A DNA stretch of 24,792 nt from Pseudolysinimonas_A sp041984585 (GCA_041984585.1 JBHIXX010000036.1:1-24792), one strand, 5' to 3'; positions 13,511-23,467 are shown, numbered from the stretch's first letter. Made by a program: numbers and translations. Notes: generated by a model not told the origin, from the sequence alone.

Positions 13511-15384
13511 GCCGACGTGTCGGTCTCCGACGGGGTCTCCCCGCCCGCCGGCCCGGCGGCTCCGCTCTCGGCGCGGGTCGGCTCGTCGGGCCCTTCCTCA
13601 CTGCCGGGCGGGTCGACGCTGCCACCGGTCGCCGCCGCGACCAGCGCGATGAGCAGACCGGCCGCCAGCAGCGGGTCGCCGTAGGCCTGCGTGCCGTAGC
13701 CGGCGTACCCCCCGAAGTCGGTTCCCGCGTCGGGGTCCCGGGCGAGCACCGCGAAGGCGAGCACGGTGATCGCGAACAGCGCGTTCGCCAGCACCAGCTG
13801 CACGCGGGCCGGCCGCGGGTAGCGGGGCGAGTCGCCGTTGGCCCGGCCGTAGCCGGTGAGGAACGACCAGACGAAGCCGAACGCGGTCAGAACGAGCGCC
13901 GAGAAGCCGAGCAGCAGCGAGATCGGATTCGAGACCGCGTCGCGGTAGGCGAACAGCGCCGAGATGAGCAGCGCCACGAGCACCGGCATGGCCGACTCGA
14001 CGGTGAGTCGGCGGCGCAGCAGCAGCACGGCCAGCACCGCGAGGGCGAGCACGGCGCCCACCGCCGCCAGCGCGTCACCGGTCCAGATCAGGGGGAACGC
14101 CGCGAGGCGGGTCGCCGACAGCAGCACCGTGGCGATGCCGAGCACCGCGAGCAGCTCGGGCAGGGTGCGCCGCCCGCGCGCGGCCTGCACGCCGGCGAGC
14201 AGCAGAAGCACCACGCCCCCGACGAGCCGCACCTCGGCGATCACGCCGGTGTCGTTGGTCACCGCGCGCACGCCGAACAAGGCGTCGGATGCCGCGGGCA
14301 GCCCGAGCACGAGCAGCACCTGGCCGAGCAGCTGCGCCGTCACCGACACGATCGTCGTCGTGGTCGCGGCCGCGACGACGAGCACGACCAGGTCGACCCG
14401 GTCGAGCATCCCCGTCGCCGACGGAGCACCCGGCCGGCGGCGGAGCAGGCGCAGCAGGCCCCAGACGAGCGCCGTCGCGGCGAGCAGAGCGACCGCTCCG
14501 CCGAGGGCCCAGACCGGCGCGGGGCCGTCGACGGCCGGCTCGGTCCACCCGGCGGCGGATGCCGTCACACCGGCCAGCACGAGGTCGACCAGGCGCCACA
14601 GGGCGACCGCGCCGAGCACGACCAGCACCGCCGTCGGCCCGAGCTTGTCGCGGATGGTCTGCGCCGCCCAGATCGCGGACGACACGGCGAACTTGGCGAG
14701 CGACGCGCCCGCCGCGAACGCCGCGGGGACCGCGAGCTGGCCCACTGCGCCGAGCACGATGCTGAGCAGGATGAGCGCGTAGTCGACTCCGTAGGGGCGG
14801 GCGTCGCGGGCCAGCACGGCGAGCGCGACGACGAGCGGCGCGTGCACCAGCACGGCGATCACCACGAACTCCCCCCACGCGAAGGCGCGGTGACCGCGCA
14901 CCGCGGTGAGCACGACCAGCCCGACGACGCACACCCCGGTGACGGCCGCCGCCACCGGGTCGCCGCCGAACCCGATGCCGACGAACGCGAGGGCCAGGGC
15001 CACGACGCCGACGATCAGCCAGCGCAGCCAGGCCCGGGCGTGCAGCGCCCCCGAGACCGCGAGGCTCAGCGACAGCGCCGTGAGCGCGAAGATCAGCCAG
15101 TCGAGCGCGTCCGGCACCGCGACCAGCGCGGGGATCGTCCCCTGCGCGGTGAGGTCGAGCAGCGCGCGCAGCTGCGGTCCGAGCAGGATGAGCGCCGCCG
15201 CGGCCCCGTAGCCGACGATCGCGACCACCACGATGGGGCGCAGGCCGACCGGCCAGTCGACGTCGCGCAGCCGTCCGCCGCGCACCGGGTCGACGAAGAT
15301 CCGGGTCAGGTAGGCGACGACGGCGGATCCGGCCGCGCGGAGCGGGGAGGGCATCCGGCGCAGCCACGGCGCTTCGGCGCTCAC
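13408..15384 (-). CDS. Large polytopic membrane protein, function unknown
   Basis: I do not recognise a named family. The 658-residue protein has about fifteen to seventeen hydrophobic helices with short loops, for instance RPIVVVAIVGYGAAAALILL, LDWLIFALTALSLSLAVSGA, VVLVVLGAVALW-type and LLLGFSALVLTAFGFVWSFL segments. There is a hydrophilic N-terminus of about 45 residues and a Pro/Ser/Thr/Glu-rich C-terminal tail of about 55. Start is GTG 15384, overlapping the stop of the beta-propeller gene (GTGA), so the two are translationally coupled. The tail is partly encoded opposite the end of radA. A transporter, or a membrane scaffold working with the exported propeller partner, is possible. No catalytic motif is visible. 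Confidence 0.75.
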   Translation of the reverse strand: MSAEAPWLRRMPSPLRAAGSAVVAYLTRIFVDPVRGGRLRDVDWPVGLRPIVVVAIVGYGAAAALILLGPQLRALLDLTAQGTIPALVAVPDALDWLIFALTALSLSLAVSGALHARAWLRWLIVGVVALALAFVGIGFGGDPVAAAVTGVCVVGLVVLTAVRGHRAFAWGEFVVIAVLVHAPLVVALAVLARDARPYGVDYALILLSIVLGAVGQLAVPAAFAAGASLAKFAVSSAIWAAQTIRDKLGPTAVLVVLGAVALWRLVDLVLAGVTASAAGWTEPAVDGPAPVWALGGAVALLAATALVWGLLRLLRRRPGAPSATGMLDRVDLVVLVVAAATTTTIVSVTAQLLGQVLLVLGLPAASDALFGVRAVTNDTGVIAEVRLVGGVVLLLLAGVQAARGRRTLPELLAVLGIATVLLSATRLAAFPLIWTGDALAAVGAVLALAVLAVLLLRRRLTVESAMPVLVALLISALFAYRDAVSNPISLLLGFSALVLTAFGFVWSFLTGYGRANGDSPRYPRPARVQLVLANALFAITVLAFAVLARDPDAGTDFGGYAGYGTQAYGDPLLAAGLLIALVAAATGGSVDPPGSEEGPDEPTRAESGAAGPAGGETPSETDTSAQNAGTSTRSSGDEASARAIAAATDPEPPSTRVE

Positions 15385-17162
15385 GGCGCGAGCTCCCATC
15401 CCTCGAGGAACGCGCTGACCACCCAGAACCGGTCGGCGCCCGGCACCACGCCCACGACGTCGCCGTCGGGCAGGTCGGGCAGGCGCCACGCCGAGATCAC
15501 CCGGCCGGTGCGCAGCTCGAGCACGGCGACATCGTCCGCGCTCACCGCGAGCAGGTGCCCGTCGACCAGCGTCATCCCGACCCCCCGGGGGTCGACCCAC
15601 AGCAGGTCGCCGGAGCCGAGATCCCAGGCCGCCGTCACCTCGTCGGCCATCGTGACGACGATCCCGTCGGACGCGTCGACGGCGACCGGAACCCCGATCA
15701 GACCGTCGCTCCAGACCCGGTCACCCGATCCGGCATCGAACGCGATGACCTGCGCGGCCTCGGTGAAGGCGACGACGGCACCGTCCGACGCGGCGAGCAG
15801 CGCCGGGTCGCCGGTGGGGCCCGCCCACGCCGCCGAGCCGTCGCCGAGCCGCAACGCCCGTACCTCGCCGCCGCGGGTGGCGACCGCGACGACCTCGTCG
15901 ACGACGACCGGCGCGGCCTCGACCTCGCCGCCCGCCGACGCGGTCCAGTCCGCCTCGCCGGTGAGCAGGTCGACCCGCACCACGCTGCCGTCGAGCGCCG
16001 CGATCACCGCCCCGCCCGTGCCGTCAGCCGCCGGATCGCCGAGCACCAGGTCGGGGAACGTCCGGTCCCAGAGCCGCACCCCGCCATCCGTGTACGCGGC
16101 GACGCGCCGGTCGGCGGTGCCGACGAGCAGCACGTCGCCGACGGCGTGCACCCAGAGCACGCGGCCGCCGGGATGCGCGGTCCACAGCCGGGTGGCGACG
16201 CCCTGCTCGGTGCGATAGCCGGTGAGGTCGCCGGCGAAGCTCACGGCGAGGACCCCGGATGCCGTGGCGGCACCGCGCGCGTCCGTGGCCCCGAGCAGGT
16301 CGCTGTCGCCGCAGAACGGGTCGCTCAGCCGGAACGCGAGCGCGGAGACCCCCCAGTCCGACGCCCCCGCCCAGCCGCTCGGGCTCGAGAGCGTGGTCGG
16401 CGGGGCCTCGAGCCGGGCGGCGACCCCCTCGCCCTCGACCGCGTGCGACGACGCCGAGAGCTCGCCCTCCGGCCCGACGCCCGCGGTGTGCGACTCCACG
16501 ATCCCGCGGCCCGGGCACCACGTGGACTCCACGGTTCCGGTCAGCAGCTCGACCCCGTCGGACGAGTACGCCAGCTCGAGCACCGTGCCGACGCATCCGT
16601 CGTCGGCCGCGACGACCCGACCGCTCGCGACGTAGTCGGCGACGCCGTTCGGCAGCGCGGCGCCCTCCTGGCGCCACTCGACGCCGGGCGTGGGGTCGGC
16701 GGGCAGCACCAGCAACCCGGGGTCGTAGGAGAACCCGCTCGCGCCGCCGGCGGTCGCCAGCAGCTCGACCCCGGCATCCGTCGTCGCGTACACACTGACC
16801 CGCTGCGGGGCGTCGGAGTCGAGCGGCGTCGACGTGACCCGCCACAGAGCGGTCTCGGCGAGCCGATCGCCGAGCCGCACGTAGTGCGCGTCCGAGGCGA
16901 GCGGGGGAAGTCCGTCGAGCAGCGCCCCGCCGCGAGTGGTCTCCTCGATGACGGTCTCGTCGTCGCCCACCACCAACGCGACCGCGCCGTCGGCGGGGAG
17001 GTAGGCGAGCGCGGCGCCCCCGGCCGGGAGCGGCGCGAGCAGGTCGACAGAGGCGAACCCGGCCGCTCCGGCGACGACGACCGCGGGAACGGTGATCGTC
17101 GCCGCGAGGCGCGCGCGACGCGAGGCGCGGCCTTCGGGCGACGGCGGATCGGGCGCGGGCAA
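15381..17162 (-). CDS. Membrane-anchored PQQ-type beta-propeller protein, function unknown
   Basis: The 593-residue protein starts with a basic arm and one signal-anchor helix (about 20-45), then a long exported part. The C-terminal half (from about 330) shows repeated blades of the PQQ-binding-like type: VLLVGTADRRVAAYTDGGVRLWDRTF, GAVIAALDGSVVRVDLLTGEADW, VAVATRGGEVRALRLGDGSAAW, VVAFTEAAQVIAFDAGSGDRVW and GIVVTMADEVTAAWDLGSGDLLW. The middle region (about 60-300) has four Cys and no recognised domain. TTG 17162 is chosen because GAGGGAGA stands before it and it puts the anchor helix at the N-terminus. It overlaps the polytopic membrane gene downstream, implying a joint complex. No PQQ-binding residues can be assigned; the fold may be structural, as in BamB-like propellers. 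Confidence 0.78.
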   Translation of the reverse strand: MPAPDPPSPEGRASRRARLAATITVPAVVVAGAAGFASVDLLAPLPAGGAALAYLPADGAVALVVGDDETVIEETTRGGALLDGLPPLASDAHYVRLGDRLAETALWRVTSTPLDSDAPQRVSVYATTDAGVELLATAGGASGFSYDPGLLVLPADPTPGVEWRQEGAALPNGVADYVASGRVVAADDGCVGTVLELAYSSDGVELLTGTVESTWCPGRGIVESHTAGVGPEGELSASSHAVEGEGVAARLEAPPTTLSSPSGWAGASDWGVSALAFRLSDPFCGDSDLLGATDARGAATASGVLAVSFAGDLTGYRTEQGVATRLWTAHPGGRVLWVHAVGDVLLVGTADRRVAAYTDGGVRLWDRTFPDLVLGDPAADGTGGAVIAALDGSVVRVDLLTGEADWTASAGGEVEAAPVVVDEVVAVATRGGEVRALRLGDGSAAWAGPTGDPALLAASDGAVVAFTEAAQVIAFDAGSGDRVWSDGLIGVPVAVDASDGIVVTMADEVTAAWDLGSGDLLWVDPRGVGMTLVDGHLLAVSADDVAVLELRTGRVISAWRLPDLPDGDVVGVVPGADRFWVVSAFLEGWELAP

Positions 17163-17253
17163 GGTGAGTCTCCCTCGGGGGCGGGGTCGTCCCCCGCACC
17201 CTATCGCAGCGCCGCGACCCTCCCGCGGGCGCCCACGGGGGCCGCTCCGTCGC
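17163..17253 (-). promoter_or_regulatory. Probable promoter and leader of the beta-propeller gene
   Basis: On the minus strand TAGGGT (-10 candidate) is followed by a leader of about 40 bases with a possible GCGGGG/CCCCGC hairpin and then GAGGGAGA before the TTG start. No terminator stands clearly between this and the preceding gene, so read-through is also possible. Confidence 0.4.
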
Positions 17254-17865
17254 TCAGTTGAGCAGGAACTGCTTGGTCGACGCCGACTCGGCCTCGCCGA
17301 CCCGCACCTGCAGGTGGTAGCTGGCGCCGCCGGCGGTCACCTGCGGACGATCGGAGTCGCAGGTGTCGGTCGACGACCGGGTGCGGTCCCACGGGATGGG
17401 GGTCGTCGCCTGCTCGACGCCCGGCTGAAGCACGATCTCGGTCGACGTGCCGCCGGTCTGACAGTCGGCGGAACTCCAGATGCGGTCCGACCCACTTGTG
17501 ATGACGTACTCCTGCGCCGCGGTGCCCACGTCGAACGTGCACGGCACCGAGCCCGCGTTGACGATCGTCATCGAGATCATCGGCTGCTGACCGGACGAGT
17601 AGCTGGTCGCGTCGGTGACCGCGGTGAGCGCCACCACGTCGGGCGAGCACGCCTCCTCGTCGCCGGCGGCGACGCTCGGGGCGGTCGTCGGCTCGGAGCT
17701 TCCCGTCGGCTGCGGCGTCGGCGCGCCCTCCTCGCCGGTTCCCGGGCGCACGACGATGAGCACGATCACCAGCACCACGGCGAGCACGCCCAGCAGCACG
17801 AGCAGGCGCCGGCGCCAGTACACCGACGGCGGCTGCGGGCCCACCGGGTTCCGGATGCTCGACAT
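17254..17865 (-). CDS. One-TM protein with exported Ig-like domain, function unknown
   Basis: This 203-residue protein has a short cytoplasmic arm, a membrane helix after WRRR (about 21-40: LLVLLGVLAVVLVIVLIVV), a Pro/Ser/Thr/Gly linker (about 42-68), and an exported domain of about 130 residues with four Cys (EEAC, PCTF, ADCQ, DTCD) that could form two disulfides. The pattern SSGQQPMISMTIVNAGSVPC... and QPGVEQATTPIPWDRT resembles small beta-sandwich domains such as DUF4232 or BsuPI-like modules. That is a fold-level guess. The ATG has no ribosome site, and TACCCT (17873-17878 on the complement) ends seven bases before it, so the mRNA is probably leaderless. Confidence 0.78.
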   Translation of the reverse strand: MSSIRNPVGPQPPSVYWRRRLLVLLGVLAVVLVIVLIVVRPGTGEEGAPTPQPTGSSEPTTAPSVAAGDEEACSPDVVALTAVTDATSYSSGQQPMISMTIVNAGSVPCTFDVGTAAQEYVITSGSDRIWSSADCQTGGTSTEIVLQPGVEQATTPIPWDRTRSSTDTCDSDRPQVTAGGASYHLQVRVGEAESASTKQFLLN

Positions 17866-17918
17866 GGCGCCCAGGGTACGGCCGGCCCGGTCGCCGGGCG
17901 GTCTGCCGCGCCGCGCTC

Positions 17919-17949
17919 CCGGGCGGCTCCGAGGTTCGGCGCCGCCCGG
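17919..17949 (-). terminator. Hairpin after the N-acetylglutamate synthase gene
   Basis: CCGGGCGGC (17919-17927) and GCCGCCCGG (17941-17949) form a perfect 9-bp stem about 40 bases after the stop of the minus-strand synthase gene and before the promoter of the next gene. Confidence 0.55.
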
Positions 17950-17987
17950 TCGACGCACCGTCCGAGGGGGGCGACGCCGACGGCGAC

Positions 17988-18491
17988 TCAGCCGAGCTGC
18001 TTCAGCATCCGGGTGTTGCCGAGCGTGTTCGGCTTGACCCGCGCCAGGTCGAGGAACTCGGCCACGCCCTCGTCGGTCGAGCGCAGCAGCTCGGTGTACA
18101 CGTCGGGCGAGACGATGCCCTCGCCGATCTCGGTGAACCCGTTCTCGCCGAAGAACCGCGTCTCGAAGGTGAGGCAGAACAGGCGGCTCAGACCGAGCTC
18201 GCGAGCGTCGGCCTCGAGCTGCCCGAGCAGCGCACGCCCGACCCCCGACTTGCGGTGCTCCGGGGCGACCGCGAGGGTGCGGATCTCGCCGAGGTCCTCC
18301 CACATGACGTGCAGGGCGCCGCATCCGACCAGGTCACCGTCGGCCTCGGCGACCCGGAACTCCTGCACCGACTCGTAGAAGACGACCCGGTCCTTGCCGA
18401 GCAGCACGCGTGACTCGACGAGCGGCGCCACCAGCCGCTCGATGGCGGGGATGTCGGCGGTGCGAGCGGGGCGCACCCGGATGTCGGTCAC
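17988..18491 (-). CDS. argA: Amino-acid N-acetyltransferase (N-acetylglutamate synthase, GNAT type)
   Basis: This 167-residue GNAT enzyme resembles the stand-alone actinobacterial N-acetylglutamate synthase (the Rv2747 type), which makes N-acetylglutamate from acetyl-CoA and glutamate as the first step of arginine synthesis. Visible are VRPARTADIPAIERLVAPLV, the acetyl-CoA loop EHRKSGVGRALL (Q/R-x2-G-x-G/A) and the family-specific end FETRFFGENGFTEIG and VKPNTLGNTRMLKQLG. Start is set at GTG 18491 because the conserved domain begins there and TAGTGT (18500-18505 on the complement) ends eight bases upstream; a longer frame to 18581 would add a low-complexity arm. The arg operon is not in the window. 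Confidence 0.88.
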   Translation of the reverse strand: MTDIRVRPARTADIPAIERLVAPLVESRVLLGKDRVVFYESVQEFRVAEADGDLVGCGALHVMWEDLGEIRTLAVAPEHRKSGVGRALLGQLEADARELGLSRLFCLTFETRFFGENGFTEIGEGIVSPDVYTELLRSTDEGVAEFLDLARVKPNTLGNTRMLKQLG

Positions 18492-18505
18492 GTCGCCCGA
18501 CACTA
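18492..18505 (-). promoter_or_regulatory. Leaderless promoter -10 before the N-acetylglutamate synthase gene
   Basis: TAGTGT (complement of 18500-18505) is eight bases from the GTG start, with no ribosome site between. Confidence 0.5.
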
Positions 18506-18583
18506 CCCGGAGGCGGGTGGGCGGAGGCTGACCGGCACCCGCGGCGCCGGATCGGGCGCCACCACGACGGGCCGCACGCACGC

Positions 18584-18617
18584 GAGGAGGGCGCCCCCTG
18601 ACGGGGACGCCCTCCTC
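18584..18617 (-). terminator. Hairpin after clpC
   Basis: GAGGAGGGCG (18584-18593) and CGCCCTCCTC (18608-18617) form a perfect 10-bp stem, extended by CCCC/GGGG after one mismatch. It begins 15 bases after the clpC stop on the minus strand. Confidence 0.75.
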
Positions 18618-18632
18618 GGATGCGACTCGGGA

Positions 18633-21116
<2,484 letters not shown>

Positions 21117-21168
21117 CGTCAACTCCATCCGGCGGGGTCTCGGATTCCCTGACAGGGCTCGCCGCCGA

Positions 21169-21181
21169 TACTCCGAGAGTA
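21169..21181 (-). promoter_or_regulatory. Likely clpC -10 within a palindrome
   Basis: TACTC-CGA-GAGTA (21169-21181) is a palindrome. Read on the minus strand it gives TACTCT (21181-21176), the best -10 for clpC. The matching -35 position (21199-21204) is poor, as expected of an activator-dependent promoter. A second small palindrome, CCCTGACAGGG (21147-21157), is in the leader. Confidence 0.45.
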
Positions 21182-21207
21182 GCCACGCGCCCCCCGCCCG
21201 TCGCCCG

Positions 21208-21222
21208 TGTTCGCTCACGGCG
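21208..21222. promoter_or_regulatory. ClgR-type binding site upstream of clpC
   Basis: TGTTCGCTCACGGCG fits the ClgR consensus described for Corynebacterium (core CGCYNANRGCG) at every core position and at the upstream W-N-N-W, though not at the downstream bases. Its centre is about 48 bases upstream of the start point predicted from the TACTCT -10, a place used by activators. ClgR activates clpC and clpP genes in actinobacteria. The consensus is quoted from memory. Confidence 0.6.
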
Positions 21223-21250
21223 GGACTTGGCATCGGCCGACATCCGGGGT

Positions 21251-21311
21251 TTGCGGTTGTTATCGATGTTCGTTATGTTATCGACCATCGATACATTATC
21301 GACAGTCGATA
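21251..21311 (+). promoter_or_regulatory. DUF2975/HTH promoter with three operators at an 18-bp period
   Basis: Three 15-bp palindromes start at 21261, 21279 and 21297, exactly 18 bp apart: TATCGATGTTCGTTA (one arm mismatch), TATCGACCATCGATA and TATCGACAGTCGATA (perfect). A promoter TTGCGG (21251-21256), 17 bp, TATGTT (21274-21279) fits well, so the first site is in the spacer, the second on the start point and the third in the leader. This AT-rich block stands out in the GC-rich window. The binding protein is probably the HTH protein encoded at 21948-22196. Confidence 0.75.
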
Positions 21312-21336
21312 CACCTTGGAAACGGAGCCGACGCAC

Positions 21337-21948
21337 ATGACCGATGACACGACGCGACCCGGGAAGTGGGACGCGTACAGCCTCTACGCCACGATCGGAA
21401 TGGGAGCCGTCGGTGTGGGGGTGACCCTCTTCGCTCTGATCCAGCGCCTCGCCGAGGTGCTCCCAGGACGAGACGTGCCCGTCACGGTCCCCGTCACCGG
21501 CGAGACAGCCGAACTCCCGGTCGGACCGGACGGAGTCGACATTCCGGCAACGATCGACACCGCCACGATCGTCGTGCCGGAGCCGGCCGCCGCCACCGGG
21601 TTCGCGCTCGTGGCCGATCCGATCGTTACCGCGGCGACCGTCATCGCGCTCATCGTCGCGCTCTGCCTGTTCTGTCTGAGCGTCGCGCGCGGCGCGGCCT
21701 TCGGCCGGCTCAGCCTGCTCGCGATGGGCGGCGCGACGACCGCCCTGGCCGTCGGCGGCATCCTGATCTGGCTGTTCCGCACCATGTCGGTCAACGGGGC
21801 GTACTCGGCGATCAGCGACTACGGCTACGAGGGGGCGCGCTTCGAGATCGACTTCGCCTGGGTGTTCGGCGTGCTGGCTCTCGCCGCCGTGACGGCGGCG
21901 TTCCAGATCGGACACCGGATGCGCCGCGACACGGAAGGGCTCGTCTGA
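21337..21948 (+). CDS. DUF2975-type membrane protein
   Basis: This 203-residue protein has four membrane helices: about 17-40 (YATIGMGAVGVGVTLFALIQ), about 88-115 (ADPIVTAATVIALIVALCLF), about 125-150 (LSLLAMGGATTALAVGGILI) and about 170-190 (FAWVFGVLALAAVTAAFQIG). The exported loop of some 45 residues between the first two is rich in Val/Pro/Thr. Layout, the C-terminal GHRMRRDTEGLV, and the partner HTH gene fit DUF2975, a family of small membrane proteins usually encoded with a YozG-like regulator. The function is unknown. The ATG at 21337 has CGGAG ten bases upstream. The stop overlaps the start of the HTH gene (TGATG). Confidence 0.8.
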   Translation: MTDDTTRPGKWDAYSLYATIGMGAVGVGVTLFALIQRLAEVLPGRDVPVTVPVTGETAELPVGPDGVDIPATIDTATIVVPEPAAATGFALVADPIVTAATVIALIVALCLFCLSVARGAAFGRLSLLAMGGATTALAVGGILIWLFRTMSVNGAYSAISDYGYEGARFEIDFAWVFGVLALAAVTAAFQIGHRMRRDTEGLV

Positions 21949-22196
21949 TGCCCCCCGCCGCCGAGGACGACGCGGGACGCATCCACTGCCGCCTCGACGA
22001 GCTGCTCGCCGACCGGGGGATGACGCTCACCCGCCTGGCCGAGATCGTTGGAGTGAGCCTCGTCAACCTCTCGGTGCTCAAGAACGACCGGGCCCGCGCC
22101 ATCCGCTACTCCACGCTCACCGCGATCTGCGACGCCCTCGAGTGCGAGGTGGGGGAGCTGCTCGTCGTCCGGCCGCGCGACGCCTCGCCCGCCTAG
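21948..22196 (+). CDS. Small Cro/C1-type HTH regulator (YozG-like)
   Basis: This 82-residue protein is almost only a helix-turn-helix domain: CRLDELLADRGMTLTRLAEIVGVSLVNLSVLKNDRARAIRYSTLTAICDALECEVGELL matches the HTH_26/YozG-like Xre group. No ligand domain is present, so its activity may be set by the membrane partner, as in other small membrane protein/HTH pairs; that is inference. It starts at the ATG overlapping the DUF2975 stop and is surely co-translated. The three palindromes before the DUF2975 gene are likely its operators. Its TAG stop lies inside the -10 of the pirin gene. Confidence 0.88.
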   Translation: MPPAAEDDAGRIHCRLDELLADRGMTLTRLAEIVGVSLVNLSVLKNDRARAIRYSTLTAICDALECEVGELLVVRPRDASPA

Positions 22197-22205
22197 GCTG
22201 CGGAC
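22194..22205 (+). promoter_or_regulatory. Leaderless pirin promoter -10, containing the upstream stop codon
   Basis: TAGGCT (22194-22199) ends six bases before the pirin ATG. Its first three bases are the stop codon of the HTH gene. No ribosome site precedes the ATG. Confidence 0.55.
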
Positions 22206-23177
22206 ATGTCGAACCTCGAGCGCGACCCCGCCGAGACGGTGTGCGTGGTCGAGCCCGCCGACGGGGTCGAGGTGCTCGAGCCGCGCGAGGTGCCGCTCGG
22301 CGGACCCCGCGCGCTGCCCGTGCGGCGCACCCTGCCGCAGCGGTCGCGCAGCCTCGTCGGCGCGTGGTGCTTCGCCGACTCCTACGGGCCGGTGGAGGCC
22401 GGCAGCCCCGGCACGATGGACGTCCCGCCGCACCCGCACACCGGCCTGCAGACCGTGAGCTGGCTGTACGCCGGCGAGATCGAGCACCGCGACTCGGTGG
22501 GATCGGTCGAGATGATCGCCCCCGGGCAGGTGAACCTGATGACCGCGGGCTCGGGCATCCAGCACTCGGAGGTGTCGACCGGTGCCGCCTCCACCCTGCA
22601 CGGCGTGCAGCTCTGGATCGCCCTCCCCGACACCGCCCGCCACACGGCGCCGCTCTTCGAGCACCACGTTCCCGAGCCGTTCCGCCACGGAGACGCCGAG
22701 ATCCGCGTCTTCGTCGGCGAGCTGCTCGGCCACCGGTCGGCGGTCACGGTGTTCACCGAGCTGGTCGGCGCGCAGATCGACCTGCCCGCCCACGGGCGGG
22801 TCGAGCTGCCCGTCGACCCCGCGCACGAGCACGGGCTGCTCGTCGACGCGGGGAGCCCCGAGTTCGCCGGAACACCGGTGCCCCGCGATCACCTCGCCGT
22901 GGTGCCCGTCGGGCCGTCGACGCTCGAGGTCGCGGCGGGCGACGAGCCGGTGCGCGCCGTGCTGCTCGGCGGTGCGCCGCTGGGCGAGTCGATCGTCATG
23001 TGGTGGAACTTCGTCGGCCGCTCCCACGACGAGATCGCGGAGTTCCGGGCGCGGTGGCAGGCGGACGTCATCGGCGGCGGCACCGCATCCGGTCCGTTCG
23101 GACGGGTGGACGGCTACCCCGGCGCGGCGCTCCCGGCGCCGGAACTGCCGAACGCGCGGCTGCGGCCGCGCGGCTGA
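22206..23177 (+). CDS. Pirin family protein
   Basis: This 323-residue bicupin is a pirin. The N-terminal cupin keeps all four metal ligands: His76 and His78 in PPHPHTGLQTVSWLYAG, then His120 and Glu122 in AGSGIQHSE. The C-terminal pirin domain includes LPVDPAHEHGLLV and AVLLGGAPLGESIVMWWNFV. Bacterial pirins bind iron and include quercetin 2,3-dioxygenase-like enzymes and regulators of pyruvate metabolism; which applies here cannot be seen. The length is slightly above the usual about 290 residues because of an N-terminal arm. It follows the HTH gene by ten bases but seems to have its own leaderless promoter. Confidence 0.94.
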   Translation: MSNLERDPAETVCVVEPADGVEVLEPREVPLGGPRALPVRRTLPQRSRSLVGAWCFADSYGPVEAGSPGTMDVPPHPHTGLQTVSWLYAGEIEHRDSVGSVEMIAPGQVNLMTAGSGIQHSEVSTGAASTLHGVQLWIALPDTARHTAPLFEHHVPEPFRHGDAEIRVFVGELLGHRSAVTVFTELVGAQIDLPAHGRVELPVDPAHEHGLLVDAGSPEFAGTPVPRDHLAVVPVGPSTLEVAAGDEPVRAVLLGGAPLGESIVMWWNFVGRSHDEIAEFRARWQADVIGGGTASGPFGRVDGYPGAALPAPELPNARLRPRG

Positions 23178-23189
23178 CCGCGGGGGCGG

Positions 23190-23378
23190 CTACTCGGCAG
23201 TCGCGTCCGACGCGGCGGCGGCACGCTTCGCGCGCTCCTCGGCCTCGATCTTCGCGAACGAGGCGCGCTCGCTGCGGTCGGACCGGATGATCGCGCGGAA
23301 GACCACCCAGAACAGCACCCCGAAGAGCACGGTGGGGATCAGCGAGAAGATCGCGTTCCCCCAGAAGTCCTGCGGCAT
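23190..23378 (-). CDS. Small one-TM protein, 62 residues
   Basis: The product has a single membrane helix near the N-terminus (about 8-28: AIFSLIPTVLFGVLFWVVFR) followed by a charged, probably helical cytoplasmic tail (SDRSERASFAKIEAEERAKRAAAA). No named family is recognised, though similar short proteins seem common in Microbacteriaceae. ATG 23378 has TAGCCT six bases upstream (23385-23390 on the complement) and no ribosome site, so a leaderless message is likely. That promoter match is the main support, with the clean hydrophobic-then-charged pattern. It converges with the pirin gene with only 12 bases between. Confidence 0.75.
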   Translation of the reverse strand: MPQDFWGNAIFSLIPTVLFGVLFWVVFRAIIRSDRSERASFAKIEAEERAKRAAAASDATAE

Positions 23379-23384
23379 GGGCTC

Positions 23385-23390
23385 AGGCTA
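23385..23390 (-). promoter_or_regulatory. Leaderless -10 for the 62-residue membrane protein
   Basis: TAGCCT on the minus strand ends six bases before the ATG at 23378. Confidence 0.5.
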
Positions 23391-23427
23391 CCCCGGCCAC
23401 CTGGGAGCCGCCGGACGGATCGGCCCC

Positions 23428-23461
23428 GGCGGAGCGGGTCCGCCGAGGCGGGTGGCCCGCC
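23428..23461 (-). terminator. Two hairpins after the micro-protein genes
   Basis: GGCGGG-TGG-CCCGCC (23447-23461) and GGCGGA-GCGGG-TCCGCC (23428-23444) are perfect 6-bp stems next to each other, seven bases after the stop of the 30-residue frame on the minus strand. Confidence 0.5.
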
Positions 23462-23467
23462 GGCGGA

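Noticed and set aside
18491..18581. Longer N-terminus of the N-acetylglutamate synthase
   Set aside because: The extra 30 residues are Arg/Gly/Ala-rich, and the leaderless -10 lies inside that stretch.
21261..21311. The 18-bp repeats as replication iterons
   Set aside because: No rep gene or plasmid function is near, and the repeats overlap a promoter of a regulator gene, so operators are the simpler reading.
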